The position numbers and the translations under genes were made by a program. Shown one piece after another: positions 1 through 6,677 of a stretch of DNA of 9,713 nt. Source of the stretch: Erysipelotrichaceae bacterium (GTDB taxonomy: Bacteria > Bacillota_I > Bacilli_A > Erysipelotrichales > Erysipelotrichaceae); contig DOUE01000022.1 in assembly GCA_003520745.1 (NCBI GenBank), positions 1-9,713 on the forward strand, given 5' to 3'. How positions within the stretch are numbered: position 1 is the first letter of the stretch; each line of letters begins with the position of its first letter. The notes below the pieces were generated by a model. That model was given only the letters and a program-made list of their open reading frames with translations, made no database searches and was not told the origin of the DNA.

Positions 1-2391
1 ACTGCCGGATTCATTGTAACTATAATACTGCGCATAGCCGTCGGGATCCTGAATGGTCACCGTGTTTCCGGCATTATTGAAGGTGTAGATCGATTTGCGT
101 CCGTTGGTATCGGTGTAGAACGTCGTATTGTAGCCGTAGGAGAGACTCAACTCTTCCCCTAGTGTGCTTCCTTGACTCTCGATGAACTTGGTGACCCGAA
201 ACGGTTTCAATGTGGAATAAGTGTAGGTCATCTTGTAGCCGTCGAAATTCGTCGCACTCAAGAGTTTATACTGATCTGTGCCGGTTCCGTCGTAGGTATA
301 GGTTGAGACTTTATTGTGGGCGGGATCGGCGTCAAAGACTTCCGTGACCGATGTCAGCTGAAGTCCGCTATAAGTGTAATTGGTAACCCGTCCGTCAACG
401 CCGGTGATCGAGGAAAGGCAGGCATTCCCGCTTCCGCAATTGCTTGTCCCATAAAGGAGCGTCGTAACCCGGGATGAAGCATCCGTGATCTTCCATAATT
501 GTCCGGCAGCGTTATAGGTCAGGGTGATCTTCTTCCCATCGCTGTTTTGAATTTCATACAGTTTCCCTGCGGTATTAAATTTCGAGATGTTGTTCTGGGC
601 ATCCGTCATCGTGTAACTGGTATCGGCGTTCTTCACCATCCACAACTGCGTCCCGGCTTCATCCATGTACTTCTGTTTGACGCTGTCATAGGCGAAGTAG
701 TGCTTCGTGCCGTCTTCGTCGATCCAATAGTAGTAGGTTGTCGTTCCGATGGTTTCGGTTCCGGCTTGTTGGGTATAGTTTAACCGCCATCCGTTCCCGT
801 AGCCGATATTGGTGGCGCGGTCGTTGAGGTTGTAGACATGCGAAACACTCACCGGCATCATATTTCCGGAAGAAACGGTGTCTTGTCGGATGAACACCAG
901 GTTGCCGTTATAGTCGTTGGTGTACCCGATTCCCGCCCTTCCGACGTTTTGGCTATGATAGGTCCAATAGGATTCAAGTCCATTATTGTTGACATAGAAA
1001 ATCGTAACGACCGGACGGAAATTCAGATAAGCGGAACTAGTATCGGCGGAGTAATACTCCTTATACCCGGATTCCGTCGTCTGGTTCTTCAACATCAACC
1101 CGTTATTGACGCCGCTGACATACCAATCCTTTACGATCGACGTGATATCCCAAGCATAGGCGTTCTTGGTGGCATCATGTCCGACGACTTCATAATCTTC
1201 GATTTTCGAATTGTATGTCGGTTGATTGTTCCAAGTCAATCCTGTTTCCGTCCAGCTTCCCGTGACTTTATGCGCATTGACTTGGTAATCGTTTTGCGAT
1301 GTTCCAACATTATCGATGCTCATCTGAAGCGTAGAAGCGATGACCATATCCGCCGCTGTGAGACTGGGTAAGGTGAATCGGATGAAGGTACGATGCACAT
1401 TGTTGCCGGTCTTCAGAATATAACTGTTATAGAAGTTGGAGGTCGGAAGCGTCGAGGTGACGTGCGTGTCCTCGATTTGTGAGGGGGACAAAGGAGTGCT
1501 GACAGTCGGATCCACGACAACGGGATAGGTCCGTTCCGGTGCGCTCAACCATTCTTGATCCGGTTGGATCGTCAGTTCCCAGGTCTCGTTCACTTGGGTC
1601 CAACGGGTTTGGATCGCTTGACTCTCTTCTCCCTTGGCATCCACCATCAAAAAGCGCTCAAGACGGAACACCATTGTTCCCTTCTCATCCACGAGCCATA
1701 CCGTCCCATCCTCTTGGGTCTTCGGTGTCAATCCGTTAAAACGGAACACTTGGGTAAACGAGTGTTGGGCGGTCTTGGACTTCAAGATGAGGTTTTCTTT
1801 GACTTCATCCCCGCGCAGGACATATTCCAAGTCCACGCCTTCGAAAACATCCAGATAGGTCACGGAGGAAGTCAGGTTCTCCACCGTGGTCAGATCTTCA
1901 TCTTTCGCTTGGGAGGGTTGGACCACTTGAACGGCTTTCTTCGCAATGTCCTTAAAGGTCCACGAGAGTCCGAAATCCCCGGACTTCAGTGAAACCAGTT
2001 TGGTGGACTGGGAATTCTTCGCCAACCGGATTTTGACTCCGCCGGCGGCATTCTCCAACACGTCGCTCTTCTCTTCGTCGACCGTATCAAGTAAGGTATT
2101 ATCGATGGCTTTCCATTTCCCGTTCTCTGCGTAATGGACACTGACGGGATAGACCATCGCCACATAGCGGAAGTTATCCGTTAGGAAATGTTTGACATTG
2201 GCTTCCCGTTTCTCTTCCACTTCCTGAATCGGGATGTCTTCGGAAGGGTCGATGGCGGCTTGAACCTCTTGAATGACATTCGTGGGTTTGGATTCCGAGA
2301 AGGAGTCCATCGCCCAGACTCGTTGAGTCAACGACGAAAAAACCAACGCCGTAACGATCGTTGCGATGAAAAGGTGTCGTAATTGTTTCAT
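1..2391 (-). CDS. Secreted DNRLRE-domain / RHS (YD)-repeat surface protein, N-terminal 797 codons, 3' end outside window
   Basis: The minus-strand frame stays open from ATG at 2391-2389 to base 1, giving 797 codons with no stop, so the C-terminal part lies beyond the left edge. The first 28 residues form a signal peptide (KQLRH, a hydrophobic stretch, then VWA as a likely cleavage site). Residues about 35-290 form a beta-rich N-terminal region, with YPVSVHYAENGKWKAIDN near residue 80, of the kind that precedes DNRLRE domains in Bacillota. Residues about 300-465 match a DNRLRE domain (RTFIRFTLPSL, VTGSWTETGLTWNNQPTY, AWDITSIVKDWYVSG). From about residue 510 the RHS shell begins (SVSHVYNLNDRATNIGYGNGWRLNY), followed by degenerate YD repeats (LTYNAAGQLWKIT, YTYDGTGTDQYKL, YTFNNAGNTVTIQDPDG). 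Relatives such as Bacillus WapA are exported, wall-associated proteins whose C-terminus may carry a variable toxin; whether this one does cannot be seen here. Domain family is confident; role is inferred. Confidence 0.9.
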   Translation of the reverse strand, partial: MKQLRHLFIATIVTALVFSSLTQRVWAMDSFSESKPTNVIQEVQAAIDPSEDIPIQEVEEKREANVKHFLTDNFRYVAMVYPVSVHYAENGKWKAIDNTLLDTVDEEKSDVLENAAGGVKIRLAKNSQSTKLVSLKSGDFGLSWTFKDIAKKAVQVVQPSQAKDEDLTTVENLTSSVTYLDVFEGVDLEYVLRGDEVKENLILKSKTAQHSFTQVFRFNGLTPKTQEDGTVWLVDEKGTMVFRLERFLMVDAKGEESQAIQTRWTQVNETWELTIQPDQEWLSAPERTYPVVVDPTVSTPLSPSQIEDTHVTSTLPTSNFYNSYILKTGNNVHRTFIRFTLPSLTAADMVIASTLQMSIDNVGTSQNDYQVNAHKVTGSWTETGLTWNNQPTYNSKIEDYEVVGHDATKNAYAWDITSIVKDWYVSGVNNGLMLKNQTTESGYKEYYSADTSSAYLNFRPVVTIFYVNNNGLESYWTYHSQNVGRAGIGYTNDYNGNLVFIRQDTVSSGNMMPVSVSHVYNLNDRATNIGYGNGWRLNYTQQAGTETIGTTTYYYWIDEDGTKHYFAYDSVKQKYMDEAGTQLWMVKNADTSYTMTDAQNNISKFNTAGKLYEIQNSDGKKITLTYNAAGQLWKITDASSRVTTLLYGTSNCGSGNACLSSITGVDGRVTNYTYSGLQLTSVTEVFDADPAHNKVSTYTYDGTGTDQYKLLSATNFDGYKMTYTYSTLKPFRVTKFIESQGSTLGEELSLSYGYNTTFYTDTNGRKSIYTFNNAGNTVTIQDPDGYAQYYSYNESGS

Positions 2392-2416
2392 ACATGTTCC
2401 CCCGTATGTTGATTTC

Positions 2417-2447
2417 ATAGTAACACTCTGCATAGAAGGCTTGTCAA
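2417..2447 (-). promoter_or_regulatory. Putative promoter of the RHS/DNRLRE gene
   Basis: On the minus strand TTGACA (2447-2442) is followed after 19 bases by TACTAT (2422-2417). The latter is preceded by TG one base upstream, which makes an extended -10 and can compensate for the long spacer. The ATG lies about 26 bases downstream. The ribosome binding site is a G-rich GGGGGAA rather than AGGAGG, so translation may be weaker than for the neighbouring genes. Confidence 0.5.
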
Positions 2448-2522
2448 CACCCTATTGTATGCATTTACAGTTACTTCGAACCTTGAAGTCATATACAGGA
2501 TTTAAGAATCAGCTAGAAACAG

Positions 2523-2548
2523 AAAAAACCCGAGTTGAGGAACTCGGG
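2523..2548 (-). terminator. Intrinsic terminator of ssrA
   Basis: Read on the minus strand, CCCGAGTT (2548-2541), loop CCTC and AACTCGGG (2536-2529) form a perfect 8-bp stem, followed directly by six T (2528-2523). It sits 21 bases beyond the encoded CCA end of the tmRNA and separates ssrA from the RHS gene. Confidence 0.92.
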
Positions 2549-2569
2549 GCACATGGTATGGGGTAAAGT

Positions 2570-2917
2570 TGGTGGAGGTGAGGGGAGTCGAACCCCTGTC
2601 CAAATTGTGCTTCACATTCAAGCATCTACAGTTTATTCCGCTTCTAGTAATCAAACCTTAGCGAACGGACGAACTTGGTTTGATGTGATCGACTGGATTG
2701 TCGGAGATCTTCGTACGATCGGCTGGATCCCGTATTCCTCATTTCTGATGTCTAGCCCGAACCTGAGGACGAATCCGGGGAGACACGCTGAAGTCTAGTT
2801 TAGACTAATTAAGCAGCGAAAGCGTAATTGTTGTTAGTTATTTTTGTTTTGGCAATTAGGTCGCCACTCCACTGCAGCCTGAATCCAACAGCAACCTGTC
2901 GAAACCATGACACCCCC
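2570..2917 (-). ncRNA. ssrA: Transfer-messenger RNA (tmRNA)
   Basis: A 348-nt one-piece tmRNA. The 5' end GGGGGTG (2917-2911) pairs over seven positions (one G-U) with CACCTCC (2580-2574) to form the acceptor stem, followed by discriminator A and an encoded CCA (2572-2570). The T arm AGGGG-TTCGACT-CCCCT is clear near the 3' end, and TTTCGACAGG near the 5' end is the usual D-loop-like segment. The resume codon GCC (2853-2851) opens a 14-codon tag ending in TAA (2811-2809), and a hairpin AGTCTA/TAGACT (2806-2792) follows it as helix H5. The molecule is charged with alanine, enters stalled ribosomes with SmpB, and tags the unfinished chain for proteolysis. smpB and rnr are on the same strand about 4.7 kb upstream. 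Pseudoknots were not resolved by eye. Confidence 0.97.
2809..2853 (-). other. tmRNA proteolysis-tag reading frame (AKTKITNNNYAFAA)
   Basis: Reading from GCC at 2853 gives A-K-T-K-I-T-N-N-N-Y-A-F-A-A and then TAA. With the alanine carried by tmRNA the added peptide would be 15 residues. The flanking context aattGCCaaaac lines up with the Bacillus subtilis arrangement around its GGC resume codon. The end is YAFAA rather than the usual (Y/V)ALAA, placing Phe third from the end where most bacteria have Leu. The change resembles mollicute tags ending NYAFA, but here with an additional final Ala. Confidence 0.88.
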
Positions 2918-2931
2918 ATGTGTGCGTCCAT

Positions 2932-2960
2932 AGTATAGAATAAGGAAATGATAATGTCAA
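2932..2960 (-). promoter_or_regulatory. ssrA promoter, near-consensus sigma-70/SigA type
   Basis: On the minus strand TTGACA (2960-2955), a 17-base spacer and TATACT (2937-2932) form an almost perfect housekeeping promoter. Its last -10 base lies 14 bases before the mature tmRNA 5' end at 2917. Transcription should start near 2925, leaving a short leader for RNase P to remove. Such strength fits the high abundance of tmRNA. Confidence 0.9.
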
Positions 2961-3011
2961 TGGACACGAAATCCAGGATATGGAAGATGTCCGAAAGTCT
3001 ACCCAGTCGAC

Positions 3012-3974
3012 TTAGAATACGACGCAGACCGATTCAGGGGCGAAGACATCTTTCTGAAGCAAAGATAAGTGTCCGGTTGTCTGATCCCGTTCAAAGAGCG
3101 TCAAGGAATCGCTATCCAAGTGGGCGACCACCAGGAATCTCTCGTCGGGGGAGAGGTTGAAATCGCGTGGGTGTTTTCCATAGGTCGGAATGTTTTGGAT
3201 CGTTTTCAAGATGCCTTCGCGATCGATCAAGAAAACTGTGATCGAGTCATGGCCGCGGTTGGAGACATAAAGGAATTTCCCGTCAACACTGATCCGGATC
3301 GCCGCCCCCCACTTGATTTGATCCTCGTTCACAGGCAAGGCGCTTAGGGTTTGGATCAGTTCAAGATGGTCGTCGTGCCGGATGAAGACGAGGACTTCGC
3401 TGCTCAGTTCCGTCAGGACATAAAGAATGGGTAACGTGGGATGGACGATGAAATGACGCGGGCCTTGTTTCGGTTGGGTATTGAAACTGTGTTTCAATAC
3501 CAAGCGATCCGCTTGGATCGCATACGTCAATACCTTATCCAAGCCAAGGTCGCAAACATAGACTTCGTCGAAACGGGGTTCGTATTTGATCATGTGCGCG
3601 TGGGAGCCTTCGTCGTATGTGATGCGTTGAAGGTGTTCGAGCCGGTTTTGCTTGGTCGAATAGAGGTCGATGTGCCCCGCATGGTAGTTGGCGCTCATGA
3701 CCAACTGCTTCTCGGGGATGGCGTTGACGAAGCACGGCGGCGTGTTTTCCTGGGTCACTTGATTGACGACGACGCCGTCCTGATACATCCGCAGTCCCCC
3801 CTGACCATCCTTCAAGACCGCATAAAGGCGGTTTTGGTCGTACTCGAGATAGGTGCTGTTTTGAATCGGATGCAACAACGTCAGGTTTTCCAATTTCTTT
3901 TCCTGTTCGTTGAGTTCAATCGTATAGATGCCTTGGCTACTGCGTTTCGTGTAGGTACCGAGTGTGATTTTCAT
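3012..3974 (-). CDS. Lactonase-family beta-propeller protein (6-phosphogluconolactonase-like)
   Basis: A 320-residue cytoplasmic protein with no signal peptide. The start MKITLGTYTKRSSQGIYTIELN is the typical first blade of the lactonase family (Pfam PF10282: E. coli Pgl/YbhE, B. subtilis YkgB). Later blades show the family pattern, for example GPRHFIVHPTLPILYVLTELSSEV near residues 172-195, ISVDGKFLYVSNRGHDSITVF near 229-249 and HPRDFNLSPDERFLVVAHLDSDSLTLF near 268-294. Length is slightly short for the family (about 330-350). Known members hydrolyse 6-phosphogluconolactone in the oxidative pentose phosphate pathway, but many paralogues have unproven substrates, so the exact reaction is left open. 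GAGGA lies about ten bases before the ATG; the stop is TAA at 3014-3012. It is transcribed towards ssrA with no clear terminator between them. Confidence 0.9.
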   Translation of the reverse strand: MKITLGTYTKRSSQGIYTIELNEQEKKLENLTLLHPIQNSTYLEYDQNRLYAVLKDGQGGLRMYQDGVVVNQVTQENTPPCFVNAIPEKQLVMSANYHAGHIDLYSTKQNRLEHLQRITYDEGSHAHMIKYEPRFDEVYVCDLGLDKVLTYAIQADRLVLKHSFNTQPKQGPRHFIVHPTLPILYVLTELSSEVLVFIRHDDHLELIQTLSALPVNEDQIKWGAAIRISVDGKFLYVSNRGHDSITVFLIDREGILKTIQNIPTYGKHPRDFNLSPDERFLVVAHLDSDSLTLFERDQTTGHLSLLQKDVFAPESVCVVF

Positions 3975-4143
3975 GGTTTTTTCCTCGCATCCTTAGGATA
4001 TCATATTTCGACGGGGAATTCCTTGCCCACAGCCCGAAAATAAGGGGCAACGATACCGTTTCTTGAGTTGACATCCTTTTCACAGACAAAGGGATGGAGT
4101 ATAATCAAACTATACACAACCACTGTGTGATGAGGAGGAACCT
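3975..4143. other. Divergent intergenic region between the lactonase gene and lemA
   Basis: This 169-base gap carries the regulatory DNA for both divergent units. It contains the lemA -10 (4100-4105), a TTGACA at 4068 with no partner at normal spacing, and a TTGCCC/GGGCAA inverted repeat (4023-4028 and 4045-4050). A possible minus-strand -10 (TATGAT, about 4000-4005) for the lactonase gene has no convincing -35. No coding sequence is seen. Confidence 0.5.
4079..4105 (+). promoter_or_regulatory. Possible promoter of the lemA-DUF2207 unit
   Basis: A perfect TATAAT (4100-4105) stands 38 bases before the lemA start. Upstream it has only weak -35 candidates: TTTTCA at 17-base spacing (4077-4082) or TTCACA at 15-base spacing (4079-4084). 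The good TTGACA at 4068 is too far away (26 bases) to pair with it. The -10 call is reasonable and the -35 uncertain. Confidence 0.45.
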
Positions 4144-4701
4144 ATGGAATACATTGGTTACATTCTGCTTGGTCTAGTCGTCGTCATCGTCTTTTGGATG
4201 ATCGGCGCATACAACTCGCTCGTATCGCTGCGCAATCGCGTCGATGAAGCATTCTCCACCATGGATGTCTACATGGTCAAACGCTACGATTTGATCCCGA
4301 ACTTGGTTGAAACGGTCAAAGGGTATGCGAAGCACGAAAGCGAGACTTTGGAAAAAGTCATCGCCGCGCGTAACGCCGCCGTCGGATCGAAGACCATCGA
4401 TGAAAAAGCCACCAACGAAGCAAGCTTCCAAGGGGCCTTGGGTCGCTTGTTCGCATTGGCCGAATCCTATCCGGATCTGAAGGCGAACGTGAACTTCATG
4501 GATTTGCAGGGACAATTGAAAGTCGTCGAAGAAGACATCGCGCAATCCCGCAAGTACTACAATGGATCGACAAGGGAATTCAATACGACCTTGGAACGCT
4601 TCCCGACCAATCTGATCGCCGGGATGTTCGGATTCAAACGTCGCCCGTTGTTCGAAGTGACGGACGAAGCTCAACGTCAGAACGTCAAAGTCCAATTCTA
4701 A
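4144..4701 (+). CDS. lemA: LemA family membrane-anchored protein
   Basis: A 185-residue protein of normal LemA length (Pfam PF04011). Residues about 4-22 form one N-terminal membrane span (IGYILLGLVVVIVFWMIGAY). The remainder is a helical soluble domain with the family signatures YNSLVSLRNRVDEAFSTMDVYMVKRYDLIPNLVETVKGYAKHE (24-67), FALAESYPDLKANVNFMDLQGQL (108-130) and the ending YNGSTREFNTTLERFPTNLIAGMFGFKRRPLFE (139-171). LemA proteins lie at the membrane and have no established enzymatic reaction. They are very often encoded beside DUF2207 or TPM-domain membrane proteins, as here. The start is set by GAGGAGG at 4132-4138, six bases upstream of the ATG. The gene leads a two-gene plus-strand unit, 45 bases ahead of the DUF2207 gene. 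Confidence 0.95.
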   Translation: MEYIGYILLGLVVVIVFWMIGAYNSLVSLRNRVDEAFSTMDVYMVKRYDLIPNLVETVKGYAKHESETLEKVIAARNAAVGSKTIDEKATNEASFQGALGRLFALAESYPDLKANVNFMDLQGQLKVVEEDIAQSRKYYNGSTREFNTTLERFPTNLIAGMFGFKRRPLFEVTDEAQRQNVKVQF

Positions 4702-4705
4702 ATCG

Positions 4706-4729
4706 AAAGGGGAGCATCGTTCCCCTTTT
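4706..4729 (+). promoter_or_regulatory. Intercistronic hairpin, possible attenuator between lemA and the DUF2207 gene
   Basis: AAAGGGGA (4706-4713), a seven-base loop and TCCCCTTT (4721-4728) form a perfect 8-bp stem five bases after the lemA stop. Only four T follow the C run, and three of these are in the stem, so it is a poor full terminator. It could reduce transcription into the second gene or protect the lemA mRNA 3' end. The ribosome binding site GAGGAGGG (4735-4742) of the next gene follows immediately. Confidence 0.55.
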
Positions 4730-4746
4730 CCCTTGAGGAGGGAATC

Positions 4747-6636
4747 ATGAGAAAACTGAAAGTACTTTGTTTAACCTTCCTGCTGGCGACGATCGGTTTG
4801 ATGGGGATGATTTCCCCGGTCCATGCGGAAGACGATGTCGTCATCAAGAACTTCAAGATCGACATGGTCGTGGACGAGAACGGGAAGATCACGGTCGAAC
4901 AGACCATGGATTACCAGTTCAACATTTCCACGTCCCATGGGGCGGTGATCTTTTTACCCGAGAACTACAGCATGCAATGGACGATCGACGGCGAAACCTA
5001 TGACCGCGATTATTACTTCCCGGTCCGCAATATCAGCGCGGGGCAGGATCCGATCGCCGAGACCGTCCGTGAGAACGGTTATGTCACGATCTACATCGGG
5101 GATGAAGACGTCTATGTCCCGATGGGATTGAAAGTCTATACGCTTACCTATACGATCCAGATGCGTGACTTGGACCTCAATGGCTACCAAGCCTTCTATA
5201 TGAACCTTGTCGGTCAGTATTGGCAAGACCGGATCGAGAACGTGGAGTTCTCGGTGACACTGCCGAAACCGTGGCCGAGCGACATCACCTTCTATGGCGG
5301 GATCGCGGGAAACAATACCCCGTTGGATCTCAACTACACGGTCGTCGGAAACACGCTGAGCGGCACTTACGACCAGGGCATTTCCTATGGTCAGGCGCTG
5401 ACGGTGTTCAGCGAACTTCCGAACGATTTCTTCACCTTCATCCCGGCGGCGGATTATTCGATCCCGGCCTTGATGTTTGCGATCGCCATGAGCGTTTTGG
5501 TTTTATTGGCGTTCTTCAAGTTCGGGAAGGATGAACGTCCGGTCGAAACCGTCGAGTTCAACGCCATCCCCGGACTGAGCAGCGCACAAGTCGGATTCAT
5601 CTTCGACGGATTCGTCGATTCCCGCGATGTCCTTTCCTTGATCATCGAATGGGCGTCCAAAGGGTACTTGACCATCACGGAAACCGGGAAGAGCGGATTC
5701 ACGCTCACGAAACTGATGGACATCCCCCAAAGCGAAATCCGTGCCGAAAGAACGCTGTTCAACGCCTTGTTCATGGGTCGGACCGAAGTCACCAACAAAC
5801 AGTTGGAGAATACGTTCTACATGCACCTCCAACATGCCCAGGCGGACATCCAGCGTCATTTCCAGGGGAATAAATCCCGGAACATCTACCGCAAGGCATC
5901 CACCGCGATGAAGTTCATCCTCGGTGTCGTCTCCGTCTTCCCGATCTATTTGGTCTTGGCGGCGTTGGTCTACGTGGACACCTACATGGTCGACATGGCT
6001 TTGGGCCTACCGATCATCCTCTTGGTCTGCGGCATCGCCTTCAACATCCTCTTCTCGATCTTGCGTCAGAAATGGATCTCTCTCCGCCTGGTCTCGCGCA
6101 TCGGCGCAGGATTCGGCTTGGCCATCTTCGCCTTGGTCGTTATCAGCGTCTTGCTTGGGATCTTCATCTGGATCCAAGCCCCTCTATGGATCTTGGTCGT
6201 CCTGTTGGGCTTATTGACCTTCAACGCCTTGCTTATCAGCGTCATGGATAAGCGCACCCCTTTGGGGACCGAGTATCTCGGTCGGATCATCGGGTTGAAA
6301 CGCTTCATCGAAGTCGCGGAGAAAGACAAGCTGGAAATGCTTGTTCGTGATGATCCCGAATACTTCTACAAGATCCTTCCCTACGCCTATGTCCTGAATG
6401 TCTCGGATGTCTGGTCGAAGAAGTTCGAATCGATCGCCATTCCGCAACCTTCCTGGTATGTCGGTTCCAATCCGATGAACTCCTACTTGTTCATGCGTAG
6501 TCTGAATCATACCTTAGGGAATATGAACCGTTCGATGACTTCCGTCCCCCGCGCCAAAGGCGGCGGCAGCATCGGCGGCGGTGGTGGCGGCTTTAGCGGC
6601 GGCGGCTTCGGCGGCGGCGGCGGCGGTCACTGGTAA
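4747..6636 (+). CDS. DUF2207 domain-containing membrane protein with Gly-rich C-terminus
   Basis: A 629-residue envelope protein. Residues 1-27 are a signal peptide (RKLK, a hydrophobic core, then PVHA). Residues about 30-230 are the extracytoplasmic beta-rich DUF2207 domain (Pfam PF09972), starting with VIKNFKIDMVVDENGKITVEQTMDYQF. One membrane span lies near 237-258 (IPALMFAIAMSVLVLLAFF). A cytoplasmic segment follows (GFIFDGFVDSRDVLSLIIEWASKGYLTI), then paired spans near 388-440 and 452-500. Next comes the conserved block TPLGTEYLGRIIGLKRFIEVAEKDKLEML...PYAYVLNVSDVWSKKF (about 504-562). The tail (605-629) is almost only Gly with Ser and Phe and ends GGGGGGHW, a hallmark of this family. Biochemical function is unknown. 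The adjacency to lemA is widespread and suggests that the two act together at the membrane. GAGGAGGG precedes the ATG. Confidence 0.93.
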   Translation: MRKLKVLCLTFLLATIGLMGMISPVHAEDDVVIKNFKIDMVVDENGKITVEQTMDYQFNISTSHGAVIFLPENYSMQWTIDGETYDRDYYFPVRNISAGQDPIAETVRENGYVTIYIGDEDVYVPMGLKVYTLTYTIQMRDLDLNGYQAFYMNLVGQYWQDRIENVEFSVTLPKPWPSDITFYGGIAGNNTPLDLNYTVVGNTLSGTYDQGISYGQALTVFSELPNDFFTFIPAADYSIPALMFAIAMSVLVLLAFFKFGKDERPVETVEFNAIPGLSSAQVGFIFDGFVDSRDVLSLIIEWASKGYLTITETGKSGFTLTKLMDIPQSEIRAERTLFNALFMGRTEVTNKQLENTFYMHLQHAQADIQRHFQGNKSRNIYRKASTAMKFILGVVSVFPIYLVLAALVYVDTYMVDMALGLPIILLVCGIAFNILFSILRQKWISLRLVSRIGAGFGLAIFALVVISVLLGIFIWIQAPLWILVVLLGLLTFNALLISVMDKRTPLGTEYLGRIIGLKRFIEVAEKDKLEMLVRDDPEYFYKILPYAYVLNVSDVWSKKFESIAIPQPSWYVGSNPMNSYLFMRSLNHTLGNMNRSMTSVPRAKGGGSIGGGGGGFSGGGFGGGGGGHW

Positions 6637-6643
6637 ACAAAAG

Positions 6644-6677
6644 AAACGCTTCTCCGAGTTCTCGGGGAAGCGTTTTT
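6644..6677. terminator. Bidirectional intrinsic terminator between convergent genes
   Basis: AACGCTTCTCCGAG (6645-6658), loop TT and CTCGGGGAAGCGTT (6661-6674) form a 14-bp stem with one G-T wobble. On the plus strand it runs into TTTTT (6673-6677), ending the lemA-DUF2207 unit. On the minus strand it is followed by TTTCTTTTG, ending the gene whose stop is at 6678-6676. The stem begins at the stop codon of that gene, so little sequence is left between the two convergent genes. Confidence 0.88.

Noticed and set aside
838..1371. 177-codon plus-strand open frame
   Set aside because: Lies wholly inside the RHS gene on the opposite strand, whose domains are recognisable; no supporting start signal.
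2465..2495. Small inverted repeat ACTTC/GAAGT between the RHS promoter and ssrA terminator
   Set aside because: A five-base stem with a seven-base loop is expected by chance, with no flanking signal.
2570..2600. ssrA 3' end as a phage or island attachment site
   Set aside because: No second copy of the 3' end sequence and no integrase gene is visible in the window; ssrA is intact with its own terminator.
3441..4043. 200-codon plus-strand open frame over the lactonase gene
   Set aside because: Opposite-strand shadow of a recognised beta-propeller protein; its end covers the intergenic region only by chance.
4068..4073. TTGACA as -35 of the lemA promoter
   Set aside because: It lies 26 bases from TATAAT at 4100, and no -10-like hexamer is found at 16-19 bases (gggatg region).
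4174..4695. 173-codon minus-strand open frame opposite lemA
   Set aside because: Antisense shadow of a clear LemA coding sequence; no ribosome binding site and no recognisable protein pattern.
6559..6633. GGC-rich stretch as a DNA repeat
   Set aside because: It encodes the Gly-rich tail typical of DUF2207 proteins, so it is explained by coding.
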